From: Synechocystis sp. LKSZ1
GTDB taxonomy: Bacteria; Cyanobacteriota; Cyanobacteriia; Cyanobacteriales; Microcystaceae
Direction of reading: 5' to 3'
NCBI RefSeq assembly: GCF_040436315.1
Contig: NZ_AP031572.1
Location: forward strand, 3,286,001-3,350,000
DNA length: 64,000 bases
The number at the start of each line of letters is the position of its first letter. Position 1 is the stretch's first letter. A program made the translations under genes and the position numbers. Of this stretch, positions 46,475 through 55,639 are shown piece by piece. A model generated the notes under the pieces. That model saw only the letters and a list, made by a program, of their open reading frames with translations. It searched no databases and was not told where the DNA came from.

Positions 46475-47347
46475 GTGACCGTAAAACCAGAATGGCTTAG
46501 GGTAAAAGCTCCCCAGTGGCAACGGGTCGGCAGTGTTAAGGAAATTTTGCGGGATCTATCTCTCAATACGGTGTGTGAAGAGGCTTCCTGTCCCAATATT
46601 GGTGAATGTTTCCAGGCCGGCACGGCTACTTTTCTGATTATGGGGCCGGCTTGTACTCGGGCCTGTCCCTACTGCGACATTGACTTTGAGAAAAAGCCCC
46701 AACCCCTCGATCCGACGGAACCTTTGCGGCTAGCGGAAGCCGTGCAACGCCTCAAGCTAAATCACGTAGTCATCACCTCCGTTAATCGAGACGACCTGGC
46801 CGATGGCGGTGCTTCCCAGTTTGTTCGTTGTATTGAAGCTATTCGCGGCCGTTCTCCCCAGACAACGATTGAAGTTCTCATCCCCGATCTGTGCGGTAAT
46901 TGGCAGGCCTTAGAACTCATTTTGCAGGCCCAGCCGGAGGTTTTGAATCACAATACCGAAACCGTGCCCCGTCTCTACCGGCGTGTGCGGCCCCAGGGAG
47001 ATTATCAACGATCCCTGACCTTGTTGCAAAAAGCTAGAGAACTCCTGCCCAAGGTCTATAGCAAATCGGGAATTATGGTCGGTCTGGGAGAAACCGATGC
47101 GGAAGTTCGTCAAGTCATGCAAGATCTGCGACAAGTGGATTGCGATATTTTGACCCTCGGCCAGTACCTACAACCAACAGCCAAACACCTAGGGGTTCAA
47201 GACTTTATCCCCCCGGTTCAATTTGAGGCTTGGCAAAACTTTGGCGAATCCTTGGGATTTTTGCAAGTGGTGGCCTCGCCCCTGACCCGCAGTTCCTACC
47301 ATGCTGAACAGGTACGGGCTCTGATGGAGCAGTATCCTCGTTCTTAG
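46475..47347 (+). CDS. lipA: lipoyl synthase
   Basis: A 290-residue radical-SAM enzyme. The auxiliary [4Fe-4S] cluster motif is C34-C39-C45 ([12 protein letters not shown]) and the radical-SAM CxxxCxxC is C60-C64-C67 (CTRACPYC). RSSYHAE near the end supplies the serine ligand to the auxiliary cluster. It inserts two sulfur atoms into protein-bound octanoyl groups to form lipoyl cofactors. The start is GTG at 46475 with AAGGAG 14 bases before. It is probably monocistronic. Confidence 0.96.
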   Translation: MTVKPEWLRVKAPQWQRVGSVKEILRDLSLNTVCEEASCPNIGECFQAGTATFLIMGPACTRACPYCDIDFEKKPQPLDPTEPLRLAEAVQRLKLNHVVITSVNRDDLADGGASQFVRCIEAIRGRSPQTTIEVLIPDLCGNWQALELILQAQPEVLNHNTETVPRLYRRVRPQGDYQRSLTLLQKARELLPKVYSKSGIMVGLGETDAEVRQVMQDLRQVDCDILTLGQYLQPTAKHLGVQDFIPPVQFEAWQNFGESLGFLQVVASPLTRSSYHAEQVRALMEQYPRS

Positions 47348-47411
47348 GCACAATTCACTACGACCCAAATAACACTACCCGGTATTTTTTGGAGGAATAT
47401 CGCCTTAGCCC

Positions 47412-47696
47412 CTAGGACTCGGAGGTAAGGGGGCGGGCTCGAACCCGCCGCACCGGCAAATTGGCAATCAGGGCTGTCATACGTTGGTCACTTTCTAGGG
47501 ATAACTCCATATCATCCGAATCGATTTCGACGTAGCGGCCCACCACTTCCAAAATATCGCGGCGCATGGCCTCCATCATCTCTGGACTCAGGCCCGAGCG
47601 GTCGTTAGCAATCACTAATTTGAGCCGGCGTTTGGCATCTTCCCCACTCCGGTTATTACCACGGCCAAATAGACGTTCCAACATATCCATAATCAT
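47412..47696 (-). CDS. minE: cell division topological specificity factor MinE
   Basis: A 94-residue MinE. The N-terminal membrane/MinD-binding segment MLERLFGR is followed by AKRRLKLVIANDRSGLSPEM and the dimerisation domain (IDSDDMELSLE). MinE releases MinD from the membrane by stimulating its ATPase, confining the MinCD inhibitor to the poles. It is third in minC-minD-minE, 41 bp after minD. Confidence 0.96.
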   Translation of the reverse strand: MIMDMLERLFGRGNNRSGEDAKRRLKLVIANDRSGLSPEMMEAMRRDILEVVGRYVEIDSDDMELSLESDQRMTALIANLPVRRVRARPLTSES

Positions 47697-47737
47697 ACTG
47701 CTATCGGTTAATGAGGTGATTCCAGGGGCTCAAGGGC

Positions 47738-48538
47738 CTAACTGCCAAATAGACGGCGACGAATGCGGGCCAACAGGCCCTCGTGGGCAGCCATGAAATC
47801 CAAGAAGGGAATATCTTGGCCATCTAGGCGGCGGGCAATGTTTTGAAAGGCCAAACCGGGAACCGATAGCTTTTCCTCTAGCACCAGGGGTTCACCTTTA
47901 TTGGTGGAAATAATAATTTTTTGGTCATCGGGCACAACGCCCAGCAGGGGAATAGCCAGAAGATCCAGAATATCGTCCACACTGATCATTTGATTCAACT
48001 GAATCATTTCTGGCCGTAGACGGTTGACGATCAGGCGAATTTTGCCAATACTTTCGGCCTCCAGTAAGCCAATCACCCGGTCAGCATCCCGCACCGCCGA
48101 CATTTCTGGGGTGGTCACGATCAAGGCTTCCTGGGCCGGGGCGACGGCATTGCGAAAGCCCATTTCAATTCCTGCCGGACAGTCAATCAAAATGTAGTCA
48201 AATTTCGGCAGGAGTTGGTCCACTAAGGATTGCATTTGCTCGGCATTGATGGCATCCTTTGAACGATTTTGGGCCGCTGGCAACAACACTAAGTTGGAAA
48301 GTCGTTTGTCTTTTACCAGGGCCTTATCAATACTACAATCCCCAGCCAAAACATCAATGGCCGTGTAAACAATGCGCTGCTCTAATCCCAGGAGCAAGTC
48401 CAAATTTCTCAGGCCAAAATCAGCATCCACCAGGGCCACTTTTTTGCCGAGGCGAGCCAGAGCAGCTCCTAGATTGGCGGTGGTCGTCGTTTTTCCGACA
48501 CCACCTTTGCCAGACGTCACAACAATAATCCGATTCAT
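47738..48538 (-). CDS. minD: septum site-determining protein MinD
   Basis: A 266-residue Walker ATPase of the ParA/MinD family. The deviant P-loop GKGGVGKTT is at 10-18, DADFGLRNLDLLLG and DCPAGIEMGF follow, and the C-terminal amphipathic helix (LLARIRRRLFG) is the membrane-targeting sequence. It binds ATP at the membrane, recruits MinC and is displaced by MinE. It lies 55 bp after minC. Confidence 0.97.
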   Translation of the reverse strand: MNRIIVVTSGKGGVGKTTTTANLGAALARLGKKVALVDADFGLRNLDLLLGLEQRIVYTAIDVLAGDCSIDKALVKDKRLSNLVLLPAAQNRSKDAINAEQMQSLVDQLLPKFDYILIDCPAGIEMGFRNAVAPAQEALIVTTPEMSAVRDADRVIGLLEAESIGKIRLIVNRLRPEMIQLNQMISVDDILDLLAIPLLGVVPDDQKIIISTNKGEPLVLEEKLSVPGLAFQNIARRLDGQDIPFLDFMAAHEGLLARIRRRLFGS

Positions 48539-48593
48539 AACAAACGACTAGGGTGAAGGGAATAGAGAAGAAGGACTGGTTGAAGATTGTAGG

Positions 48594-49319
48594 CTATTTC
48601 CGACGTTTAAACTGACGGACGGTTGTTAAACGAATCCCTTCCGGCGTTATATGGGCAATCTCAGGATGACCTGGGTCAGGGTTTGCCGCTGGAACCCGAG
48701 CAACTCGATCCGCAATGCGAATTTGACTTGCGCCCAAGCGTAGAATCATAATAACAGCCTCCTGATCTCCCGCCGCCCCTGCATGGGCGGTTCCCCGTAG
48801 CGTGCCCCAGATTAATATATCGCCGTCGGCAATAATTTCACTACCAGGATTAACATCCCCTAGCAAAATGACATCACCAGGATGGCGAATTTCGGTGCCG
48901 GAGCGCAGGGTCTGTTTAAGGACGAGGGGCGGTTGCTGGGCCGGTGGGGTATCACTAAAGAGTTGAGGTTTGGGAGGCGTCTGGTCTACGGAATAGCCGG
49001 CGCTGGCCGCGGCCACGGCGGTTTGACGACGCTGGGTGACTACCCATTGGAGTTCCAGGCTAAACTCCCGTAGGATATCGGCCAGGCCCTGTAACTGGCG
49101 GCCATCCAAAAGCCGGTCTTGGGCCACTAAATGAACCGGATAGCGGGGCGGCCAACGTTTCTCCTGCAAACGGAGGGTATTGCTTAAACTTTGTTCAAGT
49201 TCCAGCCAACTTTGCTGGGCATCCTTTGTTTCAGTGGGGTCAATGGCCGGCAAAATCAGGTGAAGACAATTATCGTGGGATTGTAAGCGCACTGAGGCCA
49301 AGGGCATTTCCGCGGTCAT
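48594..49319 (-). CDS. minC: septum site-determining protein MinC
   Basis: A 241-residue MinC. The N-terminal FtsZ-antagonist domain is divergent, as usual. The C-terminal beta-helix (about 130-241) has the LRSGTEIRHPGDVILLGDVN, ADGDILIWGTLRGTAHAGA and EAVIMILRLGASQIRIA segments that bind MinD and self-associate. It blocks Z-ring assembly away from mid-cell. First gene of the min operon. Confidence 0.94.
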   Translation of the reverse strand: MTAEMPLASVRLQSHDNCLHLILPAIDPTETKDAQQSWLELEQSLSNTLRLQEKRWPPRYPVHLVAQDRLLDGRQLQGLADILREFSLELQWVVTQRRQTAVAAASAGYSVDQTPPKPQLFSDTPPAQQPPLVLKQTLRSGTEIRHPGDVILLGDVNPGSEIIADGDILIWGTLRGTAHAGAAGDQEAVIMILRLGASQIRIADRVARVPAANPDPGHPEIAHITPEGIRLTTVRQFKRRK

Positions 49320-49480
49320 GAGCTAGCAGGGGGGAAAGAGAAACGATCGATTTTCACCATACCATTCAGCCTAAGGACACAATACTCCATATCACTATCA
49401 TGAATGACTCAACATATTAAAGTCTTCTCGACAGTAGTCTTTCCTTAAAGGCTCCTCCCAAAACAGGTTTTAGGCTCCTA

Positions 49481-49500
49481 GAATAGATCAAAGTCTATTC
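49481..49500 (+). promoter_or_regulatory. inverted repeat, probable operator of the ArsR-type gene
   Basis: GAATAGA at 49481-49487 and TCTATTC at 49494-49500 are perfect 7-bp arms around TCAAAG. A second, overlapping palindrome CTATT-CA-AATAG follows at 49495-49506. The sites lie 27-46 bp before the start codon, where ArsR/SmtB repressors usually bind to regulate themselves. A TATAAT-like -10 lies at 49520-49525. Confidence 0.55.
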
Positions 49501-49526
49501 AAATAGAGCCTTATATTCATATAATT

Positions 49527-49934
49527 ATGGCAAACCGTTCTCTCCAAACCACTCTTATGGCTGTTATGGCTCCCTCCCAGAATCCGGGTCATGGCGAAAG
49601 TTTATCGCCCGCGGCCCTAGCAATGATCGCCGATTTTTTTAAAATGCTAGCAGAGGTCAGTCGTCTTGAGATTGTCTGTGCCTTGAAGCAAGGGCCCCTA
49701 ACCGTCAGTCAGATTATTGAACAGACAGGCTTGGGCCAGGCCAATGTCTCGAAACACCTGAAGCTCTTGACCAATGCGGGAATTTTAAGTCGAACCCAGC
49801 AGGGAGTCAATGTGGTCTATGAAATTGCGAACCCCGTGATTTTTCCCCTCTGTGACCTGGTGTGTAATTCCCTCGTTAGTCAACTCCATCAACAAAATCA
49901 GGCCCTAGAAAGTCTGCAACTTTTTCGTTCCTAG
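49527..49934 (+). CDS. ArsR/SmtB-family transcriptional regulator
   Basis: A 135-residue winged-helix repressor. The core spans about 28-105: MIADFFKMLAEVSRLEIVCA, LTVSQIIEQTGLGQANVSKH as helix-turn-helix, then GILSRTQQGVNVVYEI as the wing. Cysteines lie at 51 (EIVCAL), 109 and 113 (FPLCDLVC). The SmtB alpha-3 ELCVCD metal box is absent. A thiol or sulfur sensor of the BigR/SqrR kind is possible from C51 plus a late cysteine, but unproven. ATGs at 49557 and 49566 are alternative starts, since the TATAAT lies only 2 bases before the first ATG. Confidence 0.87.
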   Translation: MANRSLQTTLMAVMAPSQNPGHGESLSPAALAMIADFFKMLAEVSRLEIVCALKQGPLTVSQIIEQTGLGQANVSKHLKLLTNAGILSRTQQGVNVVYEIANPVIFPLCDLVCNSLVSQLHQQNQALESLQLFRS

Positions 49935-49946
49935 GGCCAAACCGGA

Positions 49947-51632
49947 TTAGAACAGATTAGAATCTGTAACGGCCCCTAGACTACTAGAGGAAACCAACTT
50001 GGCGTACTTGCCTAAAATGCCACGGGTATAGCGGGGAGTCGGAGCCTGCCAACGGGCCCGCCGCTGGGTGAGTTCTTCTTCGCTGACATTGAGCTGAAGG
50101 AGACGCGCATCGGCATCGATCGTGATACTATCTCCTTCTTCCACCAGGGCAATAGTACCGCCGACGTAGGCCTCCGGGGCCACATGACCGACAACCATAC
50201 CGTAGGTGCCGCCGGAAAAACGCCCATCGGTGATTAGACCCACCGTATCGCCCAGGCCAGCTCCAATAATGGCCGAGGTGGGGGCCAGCATTTCTCGCAT
50301 TCCTGGGCCACCTTTCGGGCCTTCGTAACGAACCACCACCACATCACCGGCTTGAATTTTCCCGTCCAGAATCGCCGCTAAACAGTCTTCCTCCGATTCA
50401 AAGACCCGAGCCGGGCCAGTAATTTTGGGATTTTTAACGCCACTGATCTTGGCAACTGAGCCTTCCTGGGCCAGATTTCCCTTGAGAACAGCCAAGTGCC
50501 CCTCGGCATAGACCGGATTCTGCCAGGGCCGGATCACATCCTGGCCGGCTGGGGGTTCCGCCGGAATATCCTTTAAGACTTCTGCAATGGTTTGGCCCGA
50601 AATCGTCAGGGCCTCACCGTGCAGGAGGCCGTGGACAAGTAACATCTTCATTACCTGGGGAATCCCACCGGCCTGGTGCAGGTTTGTGGTGACGTACTTG
50701 CCGGAGGGTTTAAGGTCGCAGAGGACAGGAACTTTATGGCGGATGGCTTCAAAGTCATCCAAGCTGAGGGGAACGCCAATGGTATTGGCAATGGCTAGTA
50801 GATGTAATACTGCGTTGGTAGAACCGCCGACGGCCATAATCACTGCAATGGCATTTTCAAAAGCCTGGCGAGTCAGAATTTGGCTGGGCAGGATTTGGCG
50901 ACGAATGGCCTCCACTAAAACCTTGGCCGATGCTTCGGTACTATCGGCTTTTTCGGCATCCTCAGCGGCCATGGTAGAAGAATAGGGCAGGCTCATACCC
51001 ATCGCTTCAAAGGCGGAGGACATGGTGTTGGCAGTAAACATCCCCCCACAGGAACCGGCCCCAGGGCAGGCATTGCGCTCAATGCCGTAGAGGGTTTTTT
51101 CGTCAATTTTGCCCGCACTGAATTGGCCCACCGCCTCAAAGGAACTGACCACCGTGAGATCTTGTCCTTCGTAGTGACCCGGCTTGATTGTGCCACCGTA
51201 AACAAAAATAGCGGGAATGTTCATCCGGGCCATGGCGATCATGGCCCCCGGCATATTTTTATCGCAACCACCAATGGCCAGCACCCCGTCCATACTCTGG
51301 CCGTTGCAGGCCGTTTCGATGGAATCAGCAATCACTTCCCGAGACACCAAGGAATACTTCATGCCCTCCGTTCCCATGGAAATGCCATCGCTGATGGTGA
51401 TCGTGCCGAACATTTGGGGCATGGCTCCGGCCTGTCGGAGGCCAACTTCGGCCCGCTTCGCCAGGTCATTAATTCCCATATTGCAGGGGGTAATGGTGCT
51501 ATAGCCGTTGGCAATCCCCACAATCGGTTTATTAAAGTCCTCATCCTGGAAACCCACCGCCCGCAACATGGCCCGGTTCGGACTCCGTTGGGTTCCCTGG
51601 GTAACGACGCGGCTTCTGAAATTCTCTGACAT
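49947..51632 (-). CDS. ilvD: dihydroxy-acid dehydratase
   Basis: A 561-residue enzyme from the ATG at 51632; an upstream in-frame start to 51680 adds a non-family leader. Fe-S cluster cysteines are in [19 protein letters not shown] and [18 protein letters not shown], and late motifs [20 protein letters not shown] are intact. It dehydrates dihydroxy acids in valine, isoleucine and leucine synthesis. leuA lies at 62 kb. It is convergent with the ArsR-type gene, 12 bp apart. Confidence 0.96.
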   Translation of the reverse strand: MSENFRSRVVTQGTQRSPNRAMLRAVGFQDEDFNKPIVGIANGYSTITPCNMGINDLAKRAEVGLRQAGAMPQMFGTITISDGISMGTEGMKYSLVSREVIADSIETACNGQSMDGVLAIGGCDKNMPGAMIAMARMNIPAIFVYGGTIKPGHYEGQDLTVVSSFEAVGQFSAGKIDEKTLYGIERNACPGAGSCGGMFTANTMSSAFEAMGMSLPYSSTMAAEDAEKADSTEASAKVLVEAIRRQILPSQILTRQAFENAIAVIMAVGGSTNAVLHLLAIANTIGVPLSLDDFEAIRHKVPVLCDLKPSGKYVTTNLHQAGGIPQVMKMLLVHGLLHGEALTISGQTIAEVLKDIPAEPPAGQDVIRPWQNPVYAEGHLAVLKGNLAQEGSVAKISGVKNPKITGPARVFESEEDCLAAILDGKIQAGDVVVVRYEGPKGGPGMREMLAPTSAIIGAGLGDTVGLITDGRFSGGTYGMVVGHVAPEAYVGGTIALVEEGDSITIDADARLLQLNVSEEELTQRRARWQAPTPRYTRGILGKYAKLVSSSSLGAVTDSNLF

Positions 51633-51825
51633 CGTATTCTCCTGTCTGGTAGCGCTTTTTGGCCTTGTTTCCATTCTCAATCTTAGACGGCTCTTTACTC
51701 AAGGCCTTGACTTTAGTTAAATAGTTCTTATAACTAGACGAACATTGCTTAGGCACAAGCTCAAATACCCTAATAAGTATAAAGCTACTGCCCTAGTGGA
51801 AGCCTGCAAAGTTCACGTTGTCCGC

Positions 51826-52031
51826 CTACAAATCATCTTCTGATAATTGAGCTATCTTCATTATTGACTTTAACGTTCCCAGCTTTAGGTCTTGATTTTG
51901 ATGCACTGGAATAGAGATGATTTTATCCTGATCAGGATTTTCATAAATATGATGACTACCTGTAATTTTTTTGAGAATCCAGCTTTTTTTTCAACAATTT
52001 TGCACGGCCTTTTCCCTGAAATCGATTTCAT
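51826..52031 (-). pseudogene. hicA: HicA-type mRNA interferase toxin, frameshifted
   Basis: From the ATG at 52031 the frame reads MKSISGKRPCKIVEKK as in HicA, then shifts. The rest of the family sequence, WILKKITGSHHIYENP followed by IPVHQNQDLKLGTLKSIMKI and ending EDDL, continues in another frame to a TAG at 51826. One base is missing near 51982-51991, where a run of eight A and GC stands for an expected GGC codon. The uncorrected frame stops early. The catalytic histidine region (GSHH) lies beyond the shift, so the toxin should be inactive. Its ATG overlaps hicB by 4 bp. Confidence 0.75.
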
Positions 52032-52231
52032 ACTGCTATTTCAATAACACTTGAAAAACGATCTGGTTTTTGGCTTTCATTAGCAACGTCTAGCCGCCCT
52101 TGTATAGCATCCTGAAGATTATTGATAACCTCATCCATGCTATCTCCTTCTGTGATACACCCAGGCAACGCAGGCACTTCTGCCCAGTAACCACCTTCTT
52201 CTGCAGGATGAATAATCGCTTTAATTTTCAT
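52028..52231 (-). CDS. hicB: HicB-type antitoxin
   Basis: A 67-residue HicB domain: MKIKAIIHPAEEGGYWAEVP, ALPGCITEGDSMDEVINNLQ and DAIQGRLD. HicB neutralises the HicA RNase and represses its own promoter. This short form has no separate DNA-binding domain, and the antitoxin gene precedes the toxin, overlapping it by 4 bp. The frame is intact although the downstream toxin gene is broken. Confidence 0.87.
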   Translation of the reverse strand: MKIKAIIHPAEEGGYWAEVPALPGCITEGDSMDEVINNLQDAIQGRLDVANESQKPDRFSSVIEIAV

Positions 52232-52243
52232 GGCTTTGTTGAT

Positions 52244-52489
52244 TTATTGTTTGTTGAATTTAAAATATTGACCTTTAAAAGTAGAAATCAAGACGGCAAA
52301 AATAAGTTCTATTGAAATTTGGGTGAGGCTTCGGTCTAGTCGCCAGACTAGAGATGTTAAGTTGAGCTGAGACGGCATAGGAGTTTTATTTAAAGCCTTG
52401 GCTCTCATCTGACTTAATTCCCACCATAGGTAAATAACCATGCTGCTAATGATAGTGACAACCTTGACGCGGAGGTCATCACGGGCCAC
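52244..52489 (-). CDS. small unrecognised ORF, possibly a gene fragment
   Basis: An 81-codon frame from a GTG at 52489, just upstream of hicB. It begins ARDDLRVKVVTIISSMVIYL and continues with WWELSQMRAKALNKTPM and LVWRLDRSLTQISIEL. The amphipathic helical tail would fit the C-terminus of a DDE transposase, but I cannot assign a family. There is no ribosome site. It may be a relic of an insertion that brought in or flanked the hic genes. Confidence 0.3.
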   Translation of the reverse strand: MARDDLRVKVVTIISSMVIYLWWELSQMRAKALNKTPMPSQLNLTSLVWRLDRSLTQISIELIFAVLISTFKGQYFKFNKQ

Positions 52490-52596
52490 GATGACTATTG
52501 ATTAGGCTTTCCCTGGGGGCCAGTTCTCATAAGCTACCCTAGACAGCAAGTCCTCTTTTCAATCTTTTTGTCCTAGCGTTCCCTTCCTGAGTCACT

Positions 52597-53811
52597 ATGC
52601 AAACGCTTACCCAACCCCCGACGACTGCCACCCCAGAATTTGATACCACGATTCATCGCCGCAAAACACGGCCGGTTCCCGTCGGTGCCGTCACCATTGG
52701 TGGGGGCCATCCCGTGGTCGTCCAATCCATGATCAATGAGGATACGCTGGACATTGATGGATCCGTGGCCGGTATTCGTCGGCTCCATGAAATTGGCTGT
52801 GAAATTGTTCGCGTCACCGTACCGAGTATGGCCCATGCCAAGGCCCTAGCGGAGATCAAGGCCAAGTTGCTGTCCACCTACCAAGCCGTACCCCTGGTGG
52901 CGGATGTGCATCATAACGGCATGAAAATTGCCCTAGAGGTGGCTAAACACGTCGATAAGGTGCGGATTAATCCCGGCCTCTACGTCTTTGAAAAGCCCAA
53001 TGCCAACCGCGAGGCCTTTAGCGCCGAAGAATTTGGCGAAATTGGTGACAAAATTCGAGAAACCCTAGAACCCTTGGTGGTTTCTCTGCGAGACCAGGGT
53101 AAATCGATGCGGATTGGGGTCAATCACGGTTCCCTCTCGGAGCGGATGCTCTTTACCTATGGTGATACCCCGGAAGGCATGGTGCAGTCGGCCCTGGAAT
53201 TTATCAAAATCTGTGAATCCCTTGATTTCTGTAACCTTGTCATTTCCATGAAGGCTTCGCGGGTGCCGGTGATGCTGGCGGCCTATCGTTTGATGGTGAA
53301 GCGCATGGATGAGTTGGGTATGGATTATCCCCTACACTTGGGAGTCACGGAAGCCGGGGACGGAGAATACGGCCGGATTAAATCCACCGCGGGTATTGCA
53401 ACGCTTTTGGCCGATGGCATTGGCGATACGATTCGGGTTTCCCTCACGGAAGCGCCGGAGAAGGAAATTCCCGTCTGCTATAGCATTCTCCAGGCCCTGG
53501 GCTTACGGAAAACCATGGTGGAATACGTGGCTTGTCCTTCCTGCGGTCGTACTCTCTTTAATCTAGAGGACGTGCTCCACGAAGTCCGCGAAGCCACCAA
53601 ACACCTCACCGGCCTGGATATTGCCGTTATGGGTTGTATTGTGAATGGGCCAGGGGAAATGGCCGATGCAGATTACGGTTACGTCGGTAAACAAGCGGGT
53701 TACATTGCCCTCTACCGGGGCCGGGAAGAAATTAAACGAGTTCCCGAAGACCAAGGAGTGGCGGAATTGATTAATCTGATTAAGGCTGATGGCCGTTGGG
53801 TTGATCCTTAA
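52597..53811 (+). CDS. ispG: 4-hydroxy-3-methylbut-2-enyl diphosphate synthase, ferredoxin type
   Basis: A 404-residue IspG (GcpE). The [4Fe-4S] ligands are C313, C316 and C347 with E354 (CPSC, then GCIVNGPGE). The N-terminal TIM-barrel part has [19 protein letters not shown] and RINPGL. It converts methylerythritol cyclodiphosphate to HMBDP in the MEP isoprenoid pathway, using ferredoxin in cyanobacteria. It has the short bacterial form without the plant insertion. coaE follows 27 bp downstream on the same strand. Confidence 0.96.
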   Translation: MQTLTQPPTTATPEFDTTIHRRKTRPVPVGAVTIGGGHPVVVQSMINEDTLDIDGSVAGIRRLHEIGCEIVRVTVPSMAHAKALAEIKAKLLSTYQAVPLVADVHHNGMKIALEVAKHVDKVRINPGLYVFEKPNANREAFSAEEFGEIGDKIRETLEPLVVSLRDQGKSMRIGVNHGSLSERMLFTYGDTPEGMVQSALEFIKICESLDFCNLVISMKASRVPVMLAAYRLMVKRMDELGMDYPLHLGVTEAGDGEYGRIKSTAGIATLLADGIGDTIRVSLTEAPEKEIPVCYSILQALGLRKTMVEYVACPSCGRTLFNLEDVLHEVREATKHLTGLDIAVMGCIVNGPGEMADADYGYVGKQAGYIALYRGREEIKRVPEDQGVAELINLIKADGRWVDP

Positions 53812-53838
53812 CCCTTTGAAGATCCTTGAGGCCTGGCC

Positions 53839-54447
53839 ATGGCATTAGGGCAAGGTGATTCTCCAAAGCGCTTAATTGGCTTAACCGGCGGTATCGCTAC
53901 GGGCAAATCCACTGTGGCCGATTATCTCCAGCAACGTTACCAATTAACCCTTCTGGATGCGGATCACTATGCACGGGAGGCTGTGAGTCCCTTGTCACCA
54001 ATTTTGCAGGCCCTGGCCCAACGCTATGGCCTAGTGATTTTATTAGCCGATGGTAATTTAGACCGGCCGAAGTTGGGGGAAATTATTTTTAACGACCCCC
54101 AGGAAAGGGCCTGGGTAGAAAGTCAAATCCATCCCTACGTGCGGGCCTGTTTCGAGCAGGCCCTGCACCAACTTTCCGACCCCACCCTCGTCTTGGTGAT
54201 TCCTCTGCTCTTTGAGGCGGGCCTAACGGATTGGGTCACGGAGATCTGGGTCGTTACCTGTCGGCCAGAGCAACAATTACAGCGTCTTATCCAGCGCAAT
54301 TCTTTGAGCGAAGACCAAGCCCAGCAACGTATTCTCAGTCAATTGCCCTTGGCTAAAAAGGTGGAGCGGGCTGATGTGGTTTTAGATAATTCTGGGGATC
54401 TGGCCCATCTTTATGGCCAGATTGATCAGGCCCTGGGTCGTCGGTAG
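53839..54447 (+). CDS. coaE: dephospho-CoA kinase
   Basis: A 202-residue P-loop kinase: LIGLTGGIATGKSTV is the ATP loop (about 12-26), LLDADHYAREAV binds dephospho-CoA, and VIPLLFEAGL and VTCRPEQQLQRLIQRN form the lid region. It phosphorylates dephospho-CoA in the last step of CoA synthesis. The 27-bp gap to ispG suggests a shared transcript. Confidence 0.95.
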   Translation: MALGQGDSPKRLIGLTGGIATGKSTVADYLQQRYQLTLLDADHYAREAVSPLSPILQALAQRYGLVILLADGNLDRPKLGEIIFNDPQERAWVESQIHPYVRACFEQALHQLSDPTLVLVIPLLFEAGLTDWVTEIWVVTCRPEQQLQRLIQRNSLSEDQAQQRILSQLPLAKKVERADVVLDNSGDLAHLYGQIDQALGRR

Positions 54448-54469
54448 AAGGACTCAGGCCGGAACTAGC

Positions 54470-54787
54470 TTAAAGCAGGCCGCTTAATTGTTGGATCAGT
54501 TGGGTCGCCGGTTGAACTCCTTCAATGCGATGAACAGGCTGGCCCTGTTTAAACAGAACGAGGGTAGGCAGGCCTTGGACTTGGTAGAGGGAGGCAAGCT
54601 GGGGATAGCGATCCGTATCTATCTTAACCACCTGGAGGCGTTCACCCAGAGCCCCACTGACTTGATCCAGAATCGTAGCCATCATCTGACAAGGGCCACA
54701 CCAAGTTGCATAAAAATCCACCAGCACCGGACGAGGGCTACTCTGGAGCATATCTTGGAAACTCGTAAATTGCTTTTTCACGGCCAT
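54470..54787 (-). CDS. thioredoxin
   Basis: A 105-residue thioredoxin from the ATG at 54787; the upstream extension is shadow of the next gene. The active site is WCGPC with C30 and C33. DFYATWC, VVKIDTDRYPQLASLYQVQG and LPTLVLFKQGQ are classical, with the cis-proline in the LPT loop. It is of the m-type/housekeeping group by appearance. Reduction of metabolic enzymes and peroxiredoxins is the general role; specific targets cannot be read. Confidence 0.93.
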   Translation of the reverse strand: MAVKKQFTSFQDMLQSSPRPVLVDFYATWCGPCQMMATILDQVSGALGERLQVVKIDTDRYPQLASLYQVQGLPTLVLFKQGQPVHRIEGVQPATQLIQQLSGLL

Positions 54788-54821
54788 GACAACGGATCTC
54801 CCTAAAGGCTCAATACGCCGA

Positions 54822-55541
54822 TCATAGCAATTCCGCCACGCGGCCATAGCGAGCAATAACGGAGCTTTGGGGATGACGCTGATTATAGAGCCAGGCCCAG
54901 AGTTGGTCACCCAAGGAAAAATGCCACCATTCCTCGGGATGACGCAAAAACCCTGCGGCCTCCATGGCCTGATTTAACAGGTTTCGGTGTTGCTGGTAGG
55001 CCAGGGCCTGGGGGTCAGGAGAGTTGGCATAGTAGTCCGGTAGCGAGCGGGGAGACAGTTCATCAATGTCCCCGCCCATATCAACGATCTGGCCCTGGGC
55101 ATCCATCAGAGTCAGGTCGATGGCGGCCCCGGTACTGTGGGGTGGCGGCGTTGCTGAATCGGGACTGGGCATAGCCCAGACTTGATAGACCTCTTGCAAA
55201 AGTTGTTGGCGTTCCTGGGGACTCAAGGCCCGACTCCCTAATCCCTTGGCCTGTTGGAGTTGAGCCAGAGTATAGTCCACCATAAATTGCTGAACGGCCA
55301 AGGGCCGGTAGGCATCAAAAATGAGTAATTTCCAGCCTGGGGCCTGTTGGCTTAAATGGGTCTGGGCCCGAGCTAAGGCCTGGAGAACGCCTTGGCGGAG
55401 AACGTAGGGGGATTGGCCCTGATAGTCGGCTCCCAGTTGGAGGTAAGGCGGAGGGTCAGTTAGAGCAATGGTAGATAAGTCAATGGGGAGCAGGGGTTCA
55501 CCACAATCCTGAATCGGCACGGTTCGATAGGGCTTGAGCAT
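54822..55541 (-). CDS. D-alanyl-D-alanine dipeptidase-like (VanX/M15) protein
   Basis: A 239-residue protein from the ATG at 55541; a TTG nine codons upstream is possible. The M15 metal site is recognisable: DAYRPLAVQQ near residue 93, PHSTGAAIDLTL with zinc histidine and aspartate, and EEWWHF with the catalytic glutamate and last histidine. VanX-type enzymes split D-Ala-D-Ala. In non-resistant bacteria homologues probably recycle cell-wall dipeptide. No signal peptide is seen, so it should be cytoplasmic. Confidence 0.87.
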   Translation of the reverse strand: MLKPYRTVPIQDCGEPLLPIDLSTIALTDPPPYLQLGADYQGQSPYVLRQGVLQALARAQTHLSQQAPGWKLLIFDAYRPLAVQQFMVDYTLAQLQQAKGLGSRALSPQERQQLLQEVYQVWAMPSPDSATPPPHSTGAAIDLTLMDAQGQIVDMGGDIDELSPRSLPDYYANSPDPQALAYQQHRNLLNQAMEAAGFLRHPEEWWHFSLGDQLWAWLYNQRHPQSSVIARYGRVAELL

Positions 55542-55639
55542 CTGGCACAGAGGGAATAATGGCCCCAAAAATTCGATGATACCATCAGAAAATAGCTGGA
55601 ACAGTCCGGCCCCTTTATCTCGGTTGTTAACTTACTACC

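Noticed and set aside
47430-47460. GGGCTCGAACCCGCC resembling a tRNA T-loop.
   Set aside because: It lies inside minE and no acceptor or anticodon stem can be drawn around it.
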